The translations under genes and the position numbers were made by a program. Under the pieces are notes generated by a model. It made no database searches. It was not told the origin of the DNA and worked only from the letters and a program-made list of their open reading frames with translations. Shown here piece after piece: positions 1 to 7,744 of a stretch of DNA of 64,000 bases (position 1 is the stretch's first letter; each line of letters starts with the position of its first letter). Location: assembly GCF_020859565.1 (NCBI RefSeq), contig NZ_JAJHUO010000028.1, positions 22,264-86,263 on the forward strand. Reading direction: 5' to 3'. The DNA comes from Saccharothrix luteola. GTDB lineage: Bacteria > Actinomycetota > Actinomycetes > Mycobacteriales > Pseudonocardiaceae.

Positions 1-780
1 CCCGCGCTGTCCCGCACGTTGGAGCAGTTGGAGAGCAGGCTCGGCACCCGGCTGGTCGAGCGCACGACCCGCAGCCTGGCGCTGACCGAGGCCGGTGCGC
101 GACTGCTGGCGCACGCCAACCGCATCCTCACCCAGGTGGATGACGCGCTGGCCGAGGTGAAGGCCGGGCCGAGGGCGCTGCGCGTCGGGTTCGCGTGGGC
201 CGCGCTCGGCAGGCACACGGTGCCGTTGCTGCGCGGTTGGCGCGACGCGCGGCCCGACGCGGAACTGCGGGTGTTCCGGCCGGACGACCCCGAGGGCGCG
301 TTGCGGCGCGGCGAGCTCGACGTGGCGTTCGTGCGCTCGCCGGCGACGCCCGATCGTGACCTCGCGTCCGCCGACCTCTACCTCGAACCACGCGTGGCCG
401 CCGTGTCCGAAGATCACCCGTTCGCGCAAGCCCCCGCGGTCCGGCTGGGCGACCTCGCCGACCGGCCCGTCGCGATCTGCGCCACCGCCACCAGCACCAG
501 CACCGACCTGTGGCCGGCCGAGGACCGCCCCGCCGCGCTCGACGTCGCCAACGCCGACGAGTGGCTCACCGCGATCACCACCGGCGACGCCGTCGGGGTC
601 ACCACCGACGCGACCGCGCACACCCACCCGCACCCCGGCGTCCGCTACGTGCCGATCACCGACGCCGACCCCGTGGCGGTGCGGGTGGTCTGGCCCCGGA
701 GCGCGACCCACCCCGCCACCGACGCCTTCCGCGAGCACGCGCGCGTGCTGCTGCGGGACGCGTCCCGGCCCGAGAGCTGA
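1..780 (+). CDS. LysR-family transcriptional regulator (5' end outside window)
   Basis: DNA-binding regulator whose effector is unknown. The window opens inside the N-terminal winged helix: the first residues read PALSRTLEQLESRLG and continue into RLVERTTRSLALTEAG, the usual second half of a LysR helix-turn-helix and its wing. About 259 residues are present, so only some 25-30 residues are missing. The rest matches a periplasmic-binding-like effector domain. A start at the TTG of base 19 would cut the recognition helix, so the true start lies upstream. The next gene, a TetR regulator on the same strand, starts 47 bases downstream and has its own operator-like palindrome, so it is probably a separate unit. 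The regulated target is probably outside the window. Confidence 0.85.
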   Translation, partial: PALSRTLEQLESRLGTRLVERTTRSLALTEAGARLLAHANRILTQVDDALAEVKAGPRALRVGFAWAALGRHTVPLLRGWRDARPDAELRVFRPDDPEGALRRGELDVAFVRSPATPDRDLASADLYLEPRVAAVSEDHPFAQAPAVRLGDLADRPVAICATATSTSTDLWPAEDRPAALDVANADEWLTAITTGDAVGVTTDATAHTHPHPGVRYVPITDADPVAVRVVWPRSATHPATDAFREHARVLLRDASRPES

Positions 781-793
781 CGCGCACCGGCCA

Positions 794-810
794 TACTGGA
801 CCAGCCAGTA
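794..810. promoter_or_regulatory. Palindromic operator upstream of the TetR gene
   Basis: TACTGG-N5-CCAGTA is a perfect 6+6 inverted repeat ending 17 bases before the GTG of the TetR gene. It adjoins a possible -10 (TACAGT, 809-814). Position and symmetry suggest autoregulation by the TetR protein. This is inferred from position only. Confidence 0.6.
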
Positions 811-827
811 CAGTCCTGGGAGGGCCA

Positions 828-1415
828 GTGCTCACGAAGAAGGGCGCCGCGACCCGGCAGCGGATCGTCGAGGCGATGGCCGCGGAGATCCGCGAGCGCG
901 GCATCAACGCGGTCACCCTGGACGACGTCGGGCGGCGCAGCGGCACCGGCAAGAGCCAGCTGTTCCACTACTTCCCCGACGGCAAGGAACAGCTGCTGCT
1001 GGCCGTGGCCCAGTGGGAGGCCGACCGGGTGATCGAGGACCAGCAGCCGCACCTCGGGCAGCTCACGTCGTGGGCGGCGTGGCGGCGGTGGCGCGACGTG
1101 GTGGTCGACCGCTACCGCAGGCAGGGCGTGCACTGCCCGCTCGGCGTGCTGATCACCGAGGTCGGCAGGTACACCCCGGCGGCGCAGGCAGTCACCCGGC
1201 AGTTGCTCGCCCGGTGGCAGCACCAGGTCCGGGTCGGCATCGAGCAGATGCAGGACAGCGGCCGGATCAGCCGTCGCGTCGACCCGGACCGCACGGCAGG
1301 CGCCGTGATCGCGGCGATCCAGGGCGGGGTGACGATCCTGCTGTCGACGGGCTCCGCCGACCACCTGGAATCCGCCCTGGACCTCTGCCTGGACCACCTG
1401 CGCGACTACCGCTGA
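828..1415 (+). CDS. TetR/AcrR-family transcriptional repressor
   Basis: One-component repressor of 195 residues, the normal family length. The N-terminal helix-turn-helix is clear (TRQRIVEAMAAEIRERG, then VTLDDVGRRSGTGKSQLFHYF). The C-terminal half is a ligand-binding helical domain with no recognisable ligand signature. GTG at 828 was chosen because GGGAGG lies just upstream and the helix-turn-helix begins about 10 residues in. A perfect palindrome at 794-810 is the likely autoregulatory operator. The last 10 bases overlap the 3' end of the convergent aldo/keto reductase gene, which could be a target but is not divergent from it, so the pairing is weak. Confidence 0.85.
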   Translation: MLTKKGAATRQRIVEAMAAEIRERGINAVTLDDVGRRSGTGKSQLFHYFPDGKEQLLLAVAQWEADRVIEDQQPHLGQLTSWAAWRRWRDVVVDRYRRQGVHCPLGVLITEVGRYTPAAQAVTRQLLARWQHQVRVGIEQMQDSGRISRRVDPDRTAGAVIAAIQGGVTILLSTGSADHLESALDLCLDHLRDYR

Positions 1416-2497
1416 ACCCAGTTGCGCACGACGGGGCGGTAGCCGGCCGGCTTGTCACCGAGCCGCACGCCGGGGCTGACCAGCCACTCCTGGTAGTCCG
1501 GTGTGAACATCCGGTAGACCGACGCCGGCGGTTCGGCACTGGCCTGGTCGAGCCGGTCGCGCAGCTCCGCGGGCAGCTCGAAGTCCAGCGCCGCCACCGA
1601 CGCGCCGAGTTGCTCCGCGCTGCTCGCGCCGACGATGGCCGCGCCGATCCCGGGCCGGGTCACGGCCCAGTTCAGCGCGACCTGGGCCATCGTCACCCCC
1701 AGCTCGGCGGCCACGGCCTCCACCACGGTGAGCAGCTCCCACTGCCGGTCGGTCCACGACGACCCGCCGCCGGCGAGCCTGCCCTCGCCGGTCAGGCCGG
1801 CGTCGGAGTGGCGGTACTTGCCGGTGAGGAAACCGCCGCCGAGCGGGCTCCACGCCGTGACGCCGAGACCCAGCTCCTGCCCCACCGGGACGTGTTCCGC
1901 CTCGATGGTCCGGTCGACGAGGGAGTACGGCAGCTGGAGGCTGATCATCGGGGTGTGCGAGTGCGCCTCGGCGAGGGTCTGCGCCCGTGCGGCGTACCAG
2001 GCGGGCACGTCGGACAGCCCCGCGTGGCGGATCTTGCCCGCCCGCGCCAGGTCGTCGAACGTGCGCAGCACCTCGTCGACCGGTGTCACCCGGTCCCACG
2101 TGTGCAGGAGGAAGAGGTCGATGTAGTCGGTGCCCAGGCGCCGCAACGACGCCTCGACCGCCCGGATCATGTGCTTGCGGCCGTTGCCGCCCGCGTTCGG
2201 GTCGCCGGGGTCGACGCTGTTGGTGAACTTGGTGGTGAGCACCACCCGGTCGCGCACGCCCGCTTCGGCGACGAGGCGGCCGACGATCGTCTCGCTCTCG
2301 CCCGCGGTGTAGAAGTCCGCGGTGTCGACGAAGTTGCCGCCCGCCTCCAGGTAGCGCCGGAAGATCGGCCTGGCCTCGTCCTCGGTCTTGCCGTACGCGG
2401 CGTGGAAACCGCCGGTGCCGAAGTTCATCGTGCCCAGCGCCAGCCGGCTGACGCGCAGTCCGGAGCGGCCCAACAAGAAGTAGTCGTCCAATGCCAT
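1406..2497 (-). CDS. Aldo/keto reductase
   Basis: Predicted cytosolic NADPH-dependent oxidoreductase of about 363 residues with a TIM-barrel fold. The start (LLGRSGLRVSRLALGTMNFG) is typical of the AKR superfamily. The catalytic set is visible: Asp and Tyr in FVDTADFYTAGES, Lys in VVLTTKF and His in LFLLHTWD. The C-terminal cofactor segment (PGIGAAIVGASSAEQL) is also present. ATG at 2497 begins the conserved N-terminus, although a GTG lies three codons upstream. The substrate cannot be deduced. An inverted repeat at 2523-2538 sits about 25 bases upstream, so repressor control is likely. The 3' end overlaps the convergent TetR gene by 10 bases. Confidence 0.9.
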   Translation of the reverse strand: MALDDYFLLGRSGLRVSRLALGTMNFGTGGFHAAYGKTEDEARPIFRRYLEAGGNFVDTADFYTAGESETIVGRLVAEAGVRDRVVLTTKFTNSVDPGDPNAGGNGRKHMIRAVEASLRRLGTDYIDLFLLHTWDRVTPVDEVLRTFDDLARAGKIRHAGLSDVPAWYAARAQTLAEAHSHTPMISLQLPYSLVDRTIEAEHVPVGQELGLGVTAWSPLGGGFLTGKYRHSDAGLTGEGRLAGGGSSWTDRQWELLTVVEAVAAELGVTMAQVALNWAVTRPGIGAAIVGASSAEQLGASVAALDFELPAELRDRLDQASAEPPASVYRMFTPDYQEWLVSPGVRLGDKPAGYRPVVRNWVQR

Positions 2498-2522
2498 GCG
2501 ACCCACGATGCAGAGCCGAAAA

Positions 2523-2538
2523 TGTACCCGCAAGTACA
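2523..2538. promoter_or_regulatory. Inverted repeat TGTAC-N6-GTACA upstream of the aldo/keto reductase
   Basis: A perfect 5+5 inverted repeat lies in the divergent region between the reductase and ohr. Read toward the reductase it overlaps a possible -10 (TACATT). The GTAC-N6-GTAC shape resembles operators bound by HxlR-type repressors, which often control oxidoreductase genes; that link is inference. A direct repeat of ATGACGT (2546-2552 and 2559-2565) lies next to it on the ohr side. Confidence 0.5.
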
Positions 2539-2680
2539 GAAAACGATGACGTACACGCATGACGTCGTCCGACGGTCGCCGGGGACCGCACCGCGTTCCT
2601 AGTGTCGGTCCGGGCACTGCGGTGAAGTCCGAGCACCGCGGTCCCGACGCACGAATCTCCCGAGAACGCAGAGGAAACCG

Positions 2681-3112
2681 ATGTCCGAAGTCACGTACAC
2701 CGCAGTCGCCACGTCCACCGCGGAAGGGCGCAACGGTGGCCGTGCGTCCTCCGACGACGGCGCGCTCGACGTCGCCCTCGCCGTGCCGAAGGAGCTCGGC
2801 GGCGCGGGCGGCGCGACGAACCCGGAGCAGCTGTTCGCCGCAGGCTGGGCGTCCTGCTTCGTCGGCGCGGTGCGCCGGGTGGCGGCCGAGAAGAAGGTCC
2901 GCCCGACGGACCTCGCCGTGGTCGCGGAGATCACGCTGCACCACGACACCGTCGCGAGCGAGTTCAAGCTCAGCGCGGTGCTCCGCCTGACGGCGTCGGG
3001 CATCGACCAGGCGACCGCCGAGCAGCTCGTCGACGGCGCGCACCAGGTGTGCCCGTACTCGAAGGCGACCCGCGGCAACATCGAGGTCGCCCTCCACGCC
3101 ACCGCCGTCTGA
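2681..3112 (+). CDS. ohr: Organic hydroperoxide resistance protein (OsmC/Ohr family)
   Basis: Cytosolic thiol peroxidase that reduces organic hydroperoxides, probably using lipoylated partner proteins as in characterised Ohr enzymes. It has 143 residues, the standard length. Both redox cysteines are present: Cys59 in GWASCF and Cys124 in HQVCPYSKATRGNI. The Ohr-type N-terminus (YTAVATSTAEGRNGG) includes the conserved arginine. ATG at 2681 follows GAGGAAACCG, a good ribosome-binding site. No OhrR (MarR-type) gene is adjacent; the nearest regulator is the TetR gene beyond the divergent reductase. A long hairpin follows the stop codon. Confidence 0.95.
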   Translation: MSEVTYTAVATSTAEGRNGGRASSDDGALDVALAVPKELGGAGGATNPEQLFAAGWASCFVGAVRRVAAEKKVRPTDLAVVAEITLHHDTVASEFKLSAVLRLTASGIDQATAEQLVDGAHQVCPYSKATRGNIEVALHATAV

Positions 3113-3120
3113 CCACAGTG

Positions 3121-3156
3121 GACGCACGCGCCCGGCCGGGGTCGGGCGCGTGCGTC
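3121..3156. terminator. Bidirectional terminator-like hairpin between convergent genes
   Basis: A perfect 14-bp stem (GACGCACGCGCCCG with its complement, 8-nt loop) lies between the ohr stop at 3112 and the stop of the convergent hydrolase gene at 3163. It has no U-tract, as is usual in high-GC actinomycetes. Confidence 0.75.
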
Positions 3157-3162
3157 GGCGTT

Positions 3163-4170
3163 TCAGAGGCGGTCCGCGTCGATGACCGCCCTGGCGAACG
3201 GCTGCGGCGCCTCCTGCGGGACGTTGTGGCCGATGCCCTCGAAGATCCGGTGGTCGTACCGGCCGGTGAACTTGTCGCGGTAGGACGCGCCGTCGGCCGC
3301 CGCGCCGTCGAAGTCGCTGCCGATCGTGATCGCGGGCACGGCGATGGCCGGTGCGGCGGCGAGTTCCCGCTCGTAGCGGTCGTACCGGGCCTCACCGAGC
3401 GCCAGGCTCAGCCGCCAGCGGTAGTTGTGGATCACGATGTCGACGTGGTCGGGGTTGTCGAACGCCGCCGCGCTGCGGTCGTACGTCGCGTCGTCGAAGT
3501 CCCACCGCGGCGACGCGTCCCGCCAGATCAGCTTGTTGAACCCGTACCGGTCCCGGCGGTAGCCGAGGACGCCGCGCTCGGTGGCGAAGTAGTACTGGTA
3601 CCACCAGTTCTGCTCCGCCGCGGGCGGCAGTGGCTCCAGGTTCTTCTTCAGGTTCGTGACCAGGTACCCGCTCACCGCGACGATCGCCTTGCAGCGCCGC
3701 GGCCACAGCGCGGCGACCACGCCGACCGTCCGCGCGCCCCAGTCGAACCCGCCGAGCACCGCCTGGTCGATCCGCAGCGCGTCCATGAAGGCGATGACGT
3801 CGAGCGCCACCGCGGACTGCTGGCCGTTGCGGACCGTGTGCGGCGACAGGAACGTGGTCGCGCCGTAGCCGCGGAGGAACGGCACGAGCACGTGGTAGCC
3901 CTCGGCGGCCAGCAGCGGCGCGACGTCGACGTAGCTGTGCGCGTCGTACGGCCAGCCGTGCAGCAGCACCACGGCCTGGCCGCTGCGGGGGCCGAACTCG
4001 GCGTAGGCGATGTCGAGCACTCCGGCCCGTACGTGTTTTATCCGGCCGAGCGAGGTGTTGCCGCCGGTCCGCCCGCTCAGCGCGGCGGCGGTCGACGTGG
4101 TGGCGGCGGGCAACGACGTCGCCACCGCGCCCGCCGCGACCGCCCGGCCGAACGTTCTCCTGCTGATCAT
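3163..4170 (-). CDS. Tat-exported alpha/beta hydrolase (epoxide hydrolase/dehalogenase-like)
   Basis: Predicted exported hydrolase of about 335 residues. A twin-arginine signal (ISRRTFGRAVAAG) opens the protein, followed by an Ala-rich hydrophobic stretch. The fold motifs are the HGWP oxyanion segment in VVLLHGWPYDAHS, the nucleophile elbow GGFDWGAR with Asp in place of Ser, and a late catalytic His in GIGHNVPQEAP. An Asp nucleophile points to the epoxide hydrolase/haloalkane dehalogenase branch rather than esterases. ATG at 4170 places the Tat motif at residues 3-8; an earlier in-frame start would only lengthen the n-region. Substrate unknown. It is convergent with ohr. Confidence 0.82.
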   Translation of the reverse strand: MISRRTFGRAVAAGAVATSLPAATTSTAAALSGRTGGNTSLGRIKHVRAGVLDIAYAEFGPRSGQAVVLLHGWPYDAHSYVDVAPLLAAEGYHVLVPFLRGYGATTFLSPHTVRNGQQSAVALDVIAFMDALRIDQAVLGGFDWGARTVGVVAALWPRRCKAIVAVSGYLVTNLKKNLEPLPPAAEQNWWYQYYFATERGVLGYRRDRYGFNKLIWRDASPRWDFDDATYDRSAAAFDNPDHVDIVIHNYRWRLSLALGEARYDRYERELAAAPAIAVPAITIGSDFDGAAADGASYRDKFTGRYDHRIFEGIGHNVPQEAPQPFARAVIDADRL

Positions 4171-4264
4171 CTCCGGCTCCCTGTGCCGTCTCACCGTGGA
4201 CGACGGCGACGCTAGGTGCGCCGTGCGGGCGGCCGCGACCGTCGGGTGACGCTGCCGGTGTACG

Positions 4265-6973
4265 TCACCGCAGCGCGTCGAGCGCCTTGCCCAGGTCAGC
4301 GCGGGAGGTCACGCCCAGCTTCGGGAAGATCCGGTGCAGGTGGGTGCCGACCGTCCGGTGCGACAGGAACAGCCGCTGCCCGATCTCCCGGTTGGTCAGG
4401 CCCTCGGCGGCCAGCCGCGCGATGCCCAACTCGTGCGGTGTCAGCTTCTCCCGTGCGTCCTGGTCCCGGTTCGGGCTCGACTCCCCCGCGCCGCGCAGCT
4501 CACGCCGGGCGCGTTCGCCCCACGCCGTCATGCCGAGCGCGTCGAAGGTGTCCCTGGCGGCGCGCAGGTGCGTCCGGGACTCCACCACCCGCCGTTGCCG
4601 GCGCAGCCACTCGCCGAACGCCAGGTGCAGGCGGCCCCGTTCGGCGGGCCACCCGGTCAGGTCGGCGTTCAACGCGGTCGTGAACTGCGGCTCCGCCTCG
4701 TCGTTGGGCGCCAGCACGGCACGCGCGTAGCGCAGCCCGATGTGCAGCGCCGGCGACGGTGTCGACGCGGCCGGCAGCTCCAGGTCGCGCACGATGTCCC
4801 GCACGGCGTCGGTCCGGCCGGCCCGCACGGCGGCCTCGGTCAACTCGGGGAGGCAGTAGGCGCGCAGGGCCACGTGGTAGGCCGGGTCGGCGGGGTCGTG
4901 CAGCCGGCTCAGGTCCGCGAACGCGTCCTCGAAGCGGCCCTCGCCCGACGCCGAGATCCCGGTCGCGAGCCGCGCGGTGGCCAGCACCGGGCGTGCGCCC
5001 GCCGCGAGCCCGACCCGTTCCGCCTCCGCGGCCAGCGCCGCGGCCCGCCCGTGGTCACCGCGCAGCGCGGCGATCTCCGCCTGGACGGCCGTGGCGAGCC
5101 CGTGCATGAACGGCTGCCGGGTTTCCCGGGCCAGGCTCGCCGCCTCGGCCGCGACCGGCGCGGCCGCGGTCAGGTCGCCGAGCCGGGTCCGGCACCACGC
5201 CTCCACGGCCAGCGCCCTGGCCAGCAGCCCGAGGCGGCCCTGGGCACGCAGCCCCGGCGCCGCCGCCGAGGAGGAGCGTGCCGCCAGGTCGAACGCGCCG
5301 ACCTGCAGGGCCGCGCTGCCCAGGTACCGGTCGACCTCCGGGTCCGTGCCGGTGGCGCCGACCAGGGCGCGCAGCTCGGCCAGCACGGCATCGCCCCGTT
5401 CGAAGGGCGCGACGTACGCGGTGATGGCGACCATGGCGGGTTCGTGCGCGCCGACCGGCAGCCTCTCCGCGACGTCCAGCAGCGAACGGCGCGCGTCCGG
5501 GCCCGGTTCGACCCAGAAGCACCGCATGGCGGCGCCCCACAGGATCCGGGCGGCGGCGTCGGTCTGCCCGTCGGCGGCGACCGACGCGGCCAGCCCGCCC
5601 AGTTCCGCCACGCGGGAGACGTCTTCGCGGACGCCGTCCTCGAAGCCGCTGAGGACCCAGGCGGCGGTGGCGCGCTGGTGCGGCGTGAGGTCCAGGGCCT
5701 GTGCGTCGCGCACCAGCCGATCGGCCGTGTCGCGTCGGCCGACCTCGACCGCCAGTTCGGCGGCGCGCAGCAGTCGTGCCGCCCGCCGGGACCGCGACCC
5801 GCTCAGCCGGGCTGCCTGCTCCAGGGCGGCCACGGCGGCGGCGAGCCCGCCCCGACGCCGGGCGCGTTCGGCGGTCTGCTCCAGCTCGGTCGCCACGTCC
5901 TCGTCCGTTCCGGACGTCGCGGCGGCCCGGTGCCAGGCCCGGCGGTCCGGTTGGGCGACGAGGGTCCCGGCGAGTGCCAGGTGCGCCTGCCGGCGTTCGT
6001 CGAACGTCGCCGCCGCGGGCACGGCCGAGCGGATCAGGGGATGCCGGAAGGTCGACACCGGGCCGGCGAGCTCGATCAACCGGGCCTCCACCGCCGGCGC
6101 GAGCACTTCCGGCCCGGCCGCCGAACCCAAGAGCAGGCCCGTGGCCTCCAGCGTCTCGGGGACGAGGTCGCTCTGGTTCAGCGCCGCCACCAGCAGCGCG
6201 GTGCGGGTGGGCGCGGGCAGGGCAGCGACCCGCGCGGTGAACGCGCGTTCCAGCCGGTCGGTCAGCGGCAGCACCCCGTCCGGCCCGAGCGGCTCCGCCA
6301 CCGTCGGCAGCTCGACCAGCGCCAGCGGGTTCCCGGCCGCCTGAGCCAGCACCCGCTCCCGCGCCACCGGCGTGAGGCCGGGCGCGACCGAGTCCAGCAC
6401 ACCGGCCGCGTCCTCGTCCGACAGCCGACCGACGGTCATCAGCGACAACCCCGCGTCCGGCAACGGCGAGGGCTCACCGTCCCGCAAGGTCGCGAGCAGC
6501 ACGACCGGTTCGGACTCGATCCGGCGCGCCACGAAGGCGAGCACGTCCAGCGTCGCGCGGTCGAGCCAGTGCACGTCCTCGGCGACGACCAGCAGCGGCC
6601 GGTTCGCGGACTCCTCGGCCAGCAGGGTCAACGCGGCGAGGCCGACGAGGTAGGCACCCGGTGCCGGGCCGTCGGCGAGCCCGAGGGCGGTCCGCAGCGC
6701 GTCCCGCTGCGGACCGGGCAGCCCGGCCACACCCGCCCGCACCGGGTGCAGCAGTTGGTGCAGCCCGGCGTACGGGAGGTTCCGCTCGGCCTCCGCCCCG
6801 GTCGTCCCGAGCACCCGCAGCCCGGCGATCGACGCCGCGGCGACGGCTTCCGCCACGAGCGCGGACTTGCCGACACCCGCTTCACCGCGCAAGAGGACGC
6901 CACCACGTCCCACCGGACCGTCCACCAGCTCGACCAGGGCCTTCAGCTCGGCGTCCCTCCCCAGCAGCGGCAT
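4265..6973 (-). CDS. LuxR-family LAL-type ATPase transcriptional regulator
   Basis: Large ATP-binding LuxR regulator of about 902 residues, the usual size for the class. It begins LLGRDAELKAL and has a Walker A motif (GEAGVGKSALV, residues 30-40) and a Walker B segment (LLVVAEDVHWLD). A long helical, TPR-like middle follows. The C-terminal LuxR helix-turn-helix occupies the last ~60 residues (LTPHELGIARLAAEGL, REIGQRLFLSHRTVGTHL). The start ATG shares its A with the TGA of the upstream CGNR gene (TGATG), so the two regulators are translationally coupled. LAL proteins often activate catabolic or secondary-metabolite genes; the divergent tannase-like esterase is the nearest candidate target. 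Confidence 0.9.
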   Translation of the reverse strand: MPLLGRDAELKALVELVDGPVGRGGVLLRGEAGVGKSALVAEAVAAASIAGLRVLGTTGAEAERNLPYAGLHQLLHPVRAGVAGLPGPQRDALRTALGLADGPAPGAYLVGLAALTLLAEESANRPLLVVAEDVHWLDRATLDVLAFVARRIESEPVVLLATLRDGEPSPLPDAGLSLMTVGRLSDEDAAGVLDSVAPGLTPVARERVLAQAAGNPLALVELPTVAEPLGPDGVLPLTDRLERAFTARVAALPAPTRTALLVAALNQSDLVPETLEATGLLLGSAAGPEVLAPAVEARLIELAGPVSTFRHPLIRSAVPAAATFDERRQAHLALAGTLVAQPDRRAWHRAAATSGTDEDVATELEQTAERARRRGGLAAAVAALEQAARLSGSRSRRAARLLRAAELAVEVGRRDTADRLVRDAQALDLTPHQRATAAWVLSGFEDGVREDVSRVAELGGLAASVAADGQTDAAARILWGAAMRCFWVEPGPDARRSLLDVAERLPVGAHEPAMVAITAYVAPFERGDAVLAELRALVGATGTDPEVDRYLGSAALQVGAFDLAARSSSAAAPGLRAQGRLGLLARALAVEAWCRTRLGDLTAAAPVAAEAASLARETRQPFMHGLATAVQAEIAALRGDHGRAAALAAEAERVGLAAGARPVLATARLATGISASGEGRFEDAFADLSRLHDPADPAYHVALRAYCLPELTEAAVRAGRTDAVRDIVRDLELPAASTPSPALHIGLRYARAVLAPNDEAEPQFTTALNADLTGWPAERGRLHLAFGEWLRRQRRVVESRTHLRAARDTFDALGMTAWGERARRELRGAGESSPNRDQDAREKLTPHELGIARLAAEGLTNREIGQRLFLSHRTVGTHLHRIFPKLGVTSRADLGKALDALR

Positions 6974-7548
6974 CACCCGGCCGCCAGCCGTGAAGGGCGC
7001 AGCGGCGGGTTGCCGCGCAGCCGCGCCCGGTGCGCCAGCGCCTTCATCTTGTTGCCGCACGTGGCCATCGCGCACCACTCCCGGCGGAAGCCGCGCGAGG
7101 AGTCGACGTAGACCTGCGTGCACTCCGGACGGCCGCACTCCTTCAGCAGGTCGGCCGCCGGGCCGCCGAGGATCCCGATCGCGTGCCGCGCCACGGAGGA
7201 CAGCGCCTGCTCCACCGTCGCCGTGAGCACCCGCCCGGCCGGCCCGAGCCTGGGCACCACCGGCGGGTGGGCCGCCACCCGGTTGAGCAGGTCGACCGAC
7301 GCGGGCTCGTCGCGCTCCCCCACGATCCGGCCCCGCACGAGGACGTAGATCGACTCGCGGAGGGCGACGGCCGCGGCGAGGTCGGCCACGGCGGCACCCG
7401 GCGCCGTGTCGGCCACCCCGGACTCGACGAACCACGCGTCCAGAGCGCGCGGCGTGCCCAGCACCTCGCACGGCACAGGGCTCCGCCGGGCGCGGAGCGT
7501 GCCCGCGAAATCCAGCGCGAGGTCCCCGCAGGGGAAGGCGTGCTCCAC
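6973..7548 (-). CDS. CGNR zinc-finger regulatory protein (ABATE domain)
   Basis: Putative DNA-binding protein of about 191 residues. The N-terminal ABATE-like domain begins FPCGDLALDFAGTL. The C-terminal CGNR zinc finger is complete, with cysteines in CGRPECTQVYVD and REWCAMATCGNKMKA; CGNR names the family motif, here CGNK. GTG at 7548 fits where relatives begin; an ATG at 7584 would add 12 residues. Its stop overlaps the LuxR start by one base. The divergent region carries a 22-bp direct repeat pair (7551-7572 and 7590-7611), the best candidate binding sites for this protein or its partner. Whether it senses a ligand cannot be seen. Confidence 0.85.
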   Translation of the reverse strand: MEHAFPCGDLALDFAGTLRARRSPVPCEVLGTPRALDAWFVESGVADTAPGAAVADLAAAVALRESIYVLVRGRIVGERDEPASVDLLNRVAAHPPVVPRLGPAGRVLTATVEQALSSVARHAIGILGGPAADLLKECGRPECTQVYVDSSRGFRREWCAMATCGNKMKALAHRARLRGNPPLRPSRLAAG

Positions 7549-7550
7549 GT

Positions 7551-7611
7551 AACCAGTCTGGCAGGTGTTGAATACCCACGCCAATCAATAACCGGTTTGA
7601 CAGGTTGCGAA
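7551..7611. repeat. Pair of 22-bp direct repeats in the CGNR/esterase divergent promoter region
   Basis: Copies at 7551-7572 and 7590-7611 share the pattern AACCrGTyTGrCAGGT then GAA and match at 16 of 22 positions. They are 39 bp apart, near four helical turns. The second copy is itself an imperfect dyad (AACCGGT-N3-ACAGGTT). Placement between a regulator operon and a divergent enzyme gene is typical of operators. Confidence 0.6.
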
Positions 7612-7626
7612 CAGCCGTGGCACAGT
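7597..7626 (+). promoter_or_regulatory. Candidate promoter of the tannase-family esterase
   Basis: TTGACA at 7597-7602 is a perfect -35. An 18-bp spacer leads to a weak -10, CACAGT, at 7621-7626. The -35 lies inside the second direct repeat, so a bound regulator would compete with or recruit RNA polymerase. The poor -10 fits an activator-dependent promoter. Confidence 0.4.
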
Positions 7627-7744
7627 GACCCGGTCGTCACTCGGACGGGCCCGCTCACGGGCTCGGCGACTCCCTCACCGCTCGCACGTGTCGTGCGAGT
7701 GCGCTGCTGACCCTTCTCGGGTCACGAATCCACTGAGGAAGTCG

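Noticed and set aside
356..2602. Very long plus-strand open frame (748 codons)
   Set aside because: It runs through LysR and TetR in another frame and antisense to the aldo/keto reductase; its Arg/Pro-rich translation has no domain and arises from GC-rich codons.
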